In this document: positions 62,713 to 64,000 of the stretch, piece by piece
Position numbering within the stretch: position 1 is the stretch's first letter
Layout: every line of letters starts with the position of its first letter
NCBI RefSeq assembly: GCF_001999245.1
Contig: NZ_CP019630.1
Coordinates: 4,679,001 to 4,743,000, forward strand
Length of the DNA: 64,000 bases
Direction of reading: 5' to 3'
From: Roseibium algicola
GTDB taxonomy: Bacteria; Pseudomonadota; Alphaproteobacteria; Rhizobiales; Stappiaceae
Made by a program: the position numbers and the translations under genes
Notes under the pieces: model-generated
Databases searched by the model: none
Told to the model about the DNA's origin: nothing
Seen by the model: the letters and a program-made list of their open reading frames with translations, nothing else

Positions 62713-63891
62713 ATGTCGCTCGACCGTTCCAGTATCAGCAGCCGTGTCTCGGCCCTGTTCGCCAGCCATTTCTTCGGCGTTGGCCTGTTTCTGCCGTTTA
62801 TTCCGGTCGTGCTCGGGTTTCGCGGGCTGACAGCGGCTGAAATCGGATTTGTTCTGGGGATAGGCACGATTGCCCGGATCGCGGCAAGTCCGCTTCTGTC
62901 GAATCTCTCCGACCGCACCGGCCAGCGCCGTCTGTCGATCCTGATCTATTCGCTGGCCGCCGCGTTTTTCATCGGGCTCTACTTTCTGCCGTTAGGGCTG
63001 GTGTTCCTGTCCGTCGCGGTGATCGGCTACATGGTCATGAATGCGCCGGTGGTGCCGCTCAGCGATGCCTATGCGCTGGATGTCCAGCGCAATACGGGAG
63101 CGGATTACGCCCGCATGCGGCTATGGGGTTCAGCCGGTTTCGTGTTTGCCAGCATCTTCGGAGGTTCGTTGGCTGCGGAAGGTACGTCCTGGCTCATCGT
63201 GGTTGCCGTCGGCCTTGCGTCCCTGGCAACGGGTGCTGTTGCCATGTCGCTTCCCCGGCAAAAACGTGGTGAAACGCCTTCCGAAGCGGCTGACGGGACT
63301 TCGGACGACCACAAGGACACGCCGTTCAAAAGCGTCTGGTTCTGGCCGCTGTTGATGGTGCTTGGATTGTACCAGGCGAGCCATTCAGCCTTTTACGGCT
63401 TCGGGACGCTTTACTGGCAGGCGATGGATGTCCCTGACTTTGCGATCGGTCTCTTGTGGGCGACGGGTGTTGCGGCTGAAATCGCCCTGTTCACGGTTGC
63501 CGGAAAACTGGCACAACGGTTTGATCCGCCAATCTTTCTGCTGGCCGCCGGGGTGGCGGCAACCTTGCGTTGGCTGCTGTTCCCCTTCGCCGACACGCTC
63601 CCCGCCATGGCTGCCTTGCAGACTTTGCACGGCCTATCTTTCGGCGCGGCCCATCTGGGGGCCGTCGCGATCCTTGCACGGGTCGTGCCGAGCCGTTGGG
63701 CGGGAACGGGGCAGGGGCTGCTTGCGACTTCCGTAGGCATCCAGATGGCGATCGGCCTCAGCATTTCCGGCGCCATTTACGAGATCAATCCGGACTGGCC
63801 CTTCTTCGTGATGTCTGTGGTTGCGGCAATCGGCACGCTGTTGACACTGGCGATGACGCCAATGCTGCGAAATCGCATGGCGGCGGAGTGA
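62713..63891 (+). CDS. MFS transporter
   Basis: A 392-residue permease with twelve hydrophobic segments, split by a hydrophilic cytoplasmic loop at about residues 180-205 (KRGETPSEAADGTSDDHKD). The loop-2 region LLSNLSDRTGQRR between helices 2 and 3 has the charged MFS pattern, and the arrangement resembles the LacY/HcaT-like (MFS_1_like) group, which includes 3-phenylpropionate and nucleoside transporters. It is transcribed away from cheZ across a 120-base spacer. The substrate is unknown. Confidence 0.88.
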   Translation: MSLDRSSISSRVSALFASHFFGVGLFLPFIPVVLGFRGLTAAEIGFVLGIGTIARIAASPLLSNLSDRTGQRRLSILIYSLAAAFFIGLYFLPLGLVFLSVAVIGYMVMNAPVVPLSDAYALDVQRNTGADYARMRLWGSAGFVFASIFGGSLAAEGTSWLIVVAVGLASLATGAVAMSLPRQKRGETPSEAADGTSDDHKDTPFKSVWFWPLLMVLGLYQASHSAFYGFGTLYWQAMDVPDFAIGLLWATGVAAEIALFTVAGKLAQRFDPPIFLLAAGVAATLRWLLFPFADTLPAMAALQTLHGLSFGAAHLGAVAILARVVPSRWAGTGQGLLATSVGIQMAIGLSISGAIYEINPDWPFFVMSVVAAIGTLLTLAMTPMLRNRMAAE

Positions 63892-63965
63892 GGTTGGGGA
63901 ATGTCCGTATTCTCCCGCTGAAGAGGGATTTCAGCGCCCTTCGATAGTGCAGATACGCATGCCCA

Positions 63966-64000
63966 CAAAAAACGCCGGCCCAATGAGAAGGAACCGGCGT
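63966..64000 (-). terminator. Terminator of a minus-strand gene beyond the window
   Basis: Read leftward, ACGCCGG and CCGGCGT pair and TTTTTT follows. The gene it serves lies to the right of base 64000. Confidence 0.7.

Overview
The window looks like a chromosomal segment of a GC-rich alphaproteobacterium, most likely a marine member of the Hyphomicrobiales close to Roseibium/Labrenzia. This is inferred, not tested. The supporting gene sets are a BacA/SbmA transporter, an frcRBCAK fructose operon in the Sinorhizobium order, an aldR-ald divergent pair, a metallophosphoesterase/glycosyltransferase pair of the plcP-agt kind, and an alpha-type CheZ. Gene density is high. I see no prophage, CRISPR array, transposase or rRNA.

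Layout: 1-4.4 kb holds the end of an oxygenase-like gene, an arylamine N-acetyltransferase, and ilvB-ilvN preceded by a transcription attenuator with a short Ile/Leu/Val-rich leader peptide; a tRNA-Lys follows. 4.5-11 kb holds small proteins of unknown function, malonyl-CoA decarboxylase and a two-gene PAS/chemoreceptor unit. 11-17.5 kb holds trhO, an exported protein built of 23-residue repeats, an SMP-30 lactonase, aldR-ald, and four tandem glycine-zipper lipoproteins. 17.7-33 kb is a sugar-catabolism block (pgi, a delta-class carbonic anhydrase, PilZ, PRC-barrel and CsbD proteins, eda, edd, zwf, then frcK-A-C-B-R). A CG-centred palindrome lies upstream of pgi, edd and zwf. 33-44.3 kb holds adenine deaminase with an ATPase, an acyl-CoA ligase, a WYL regulator with a divergent target, a permease, a VOC protein, and a cassette of DTGA protease, RimK ligase and aspartoacylase-like hydrolase. 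44.5-56 kb holds an orphan molybdenum hydroxylase large subunit, bacA, a second EamA permease, a MITE-like repeat, a stand-alone RAM protein, a TPP riboswitch followed by thiM-thiD and a Tat-exported TRAP binding protein, FadL and an atypical SDR. 56.4-64 kb holds the lipid-remodelling pair, a threonine dehydratase-like enzyme, a globin-coupled chemoreceptor, CheZ and an MFS permease.

How it fits together: fructose enters through FrcBCA, is phosphorylated by FrcK, and passes through Pgi, Zwf, Edd and Eda (Entner-Doudoroff). The pgl gene normally found with zwf is absent here. FadL and the acyl-CoA ligase serve fatty-acid uptake and activation. Two chemoreceptor systems without periplasmic sensor domains (PAS and globin) plus CheZ point to energy or oxygen taxis. 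The least ordinary items are the riboswitch-led thiM-thiD-TRAP unit, the multivalent tail of CheZ, the shared sugar operator, the tandem lipoproteins and the repeat protein. All functions are read from sequence and recalled family knowledge; no searches were run.
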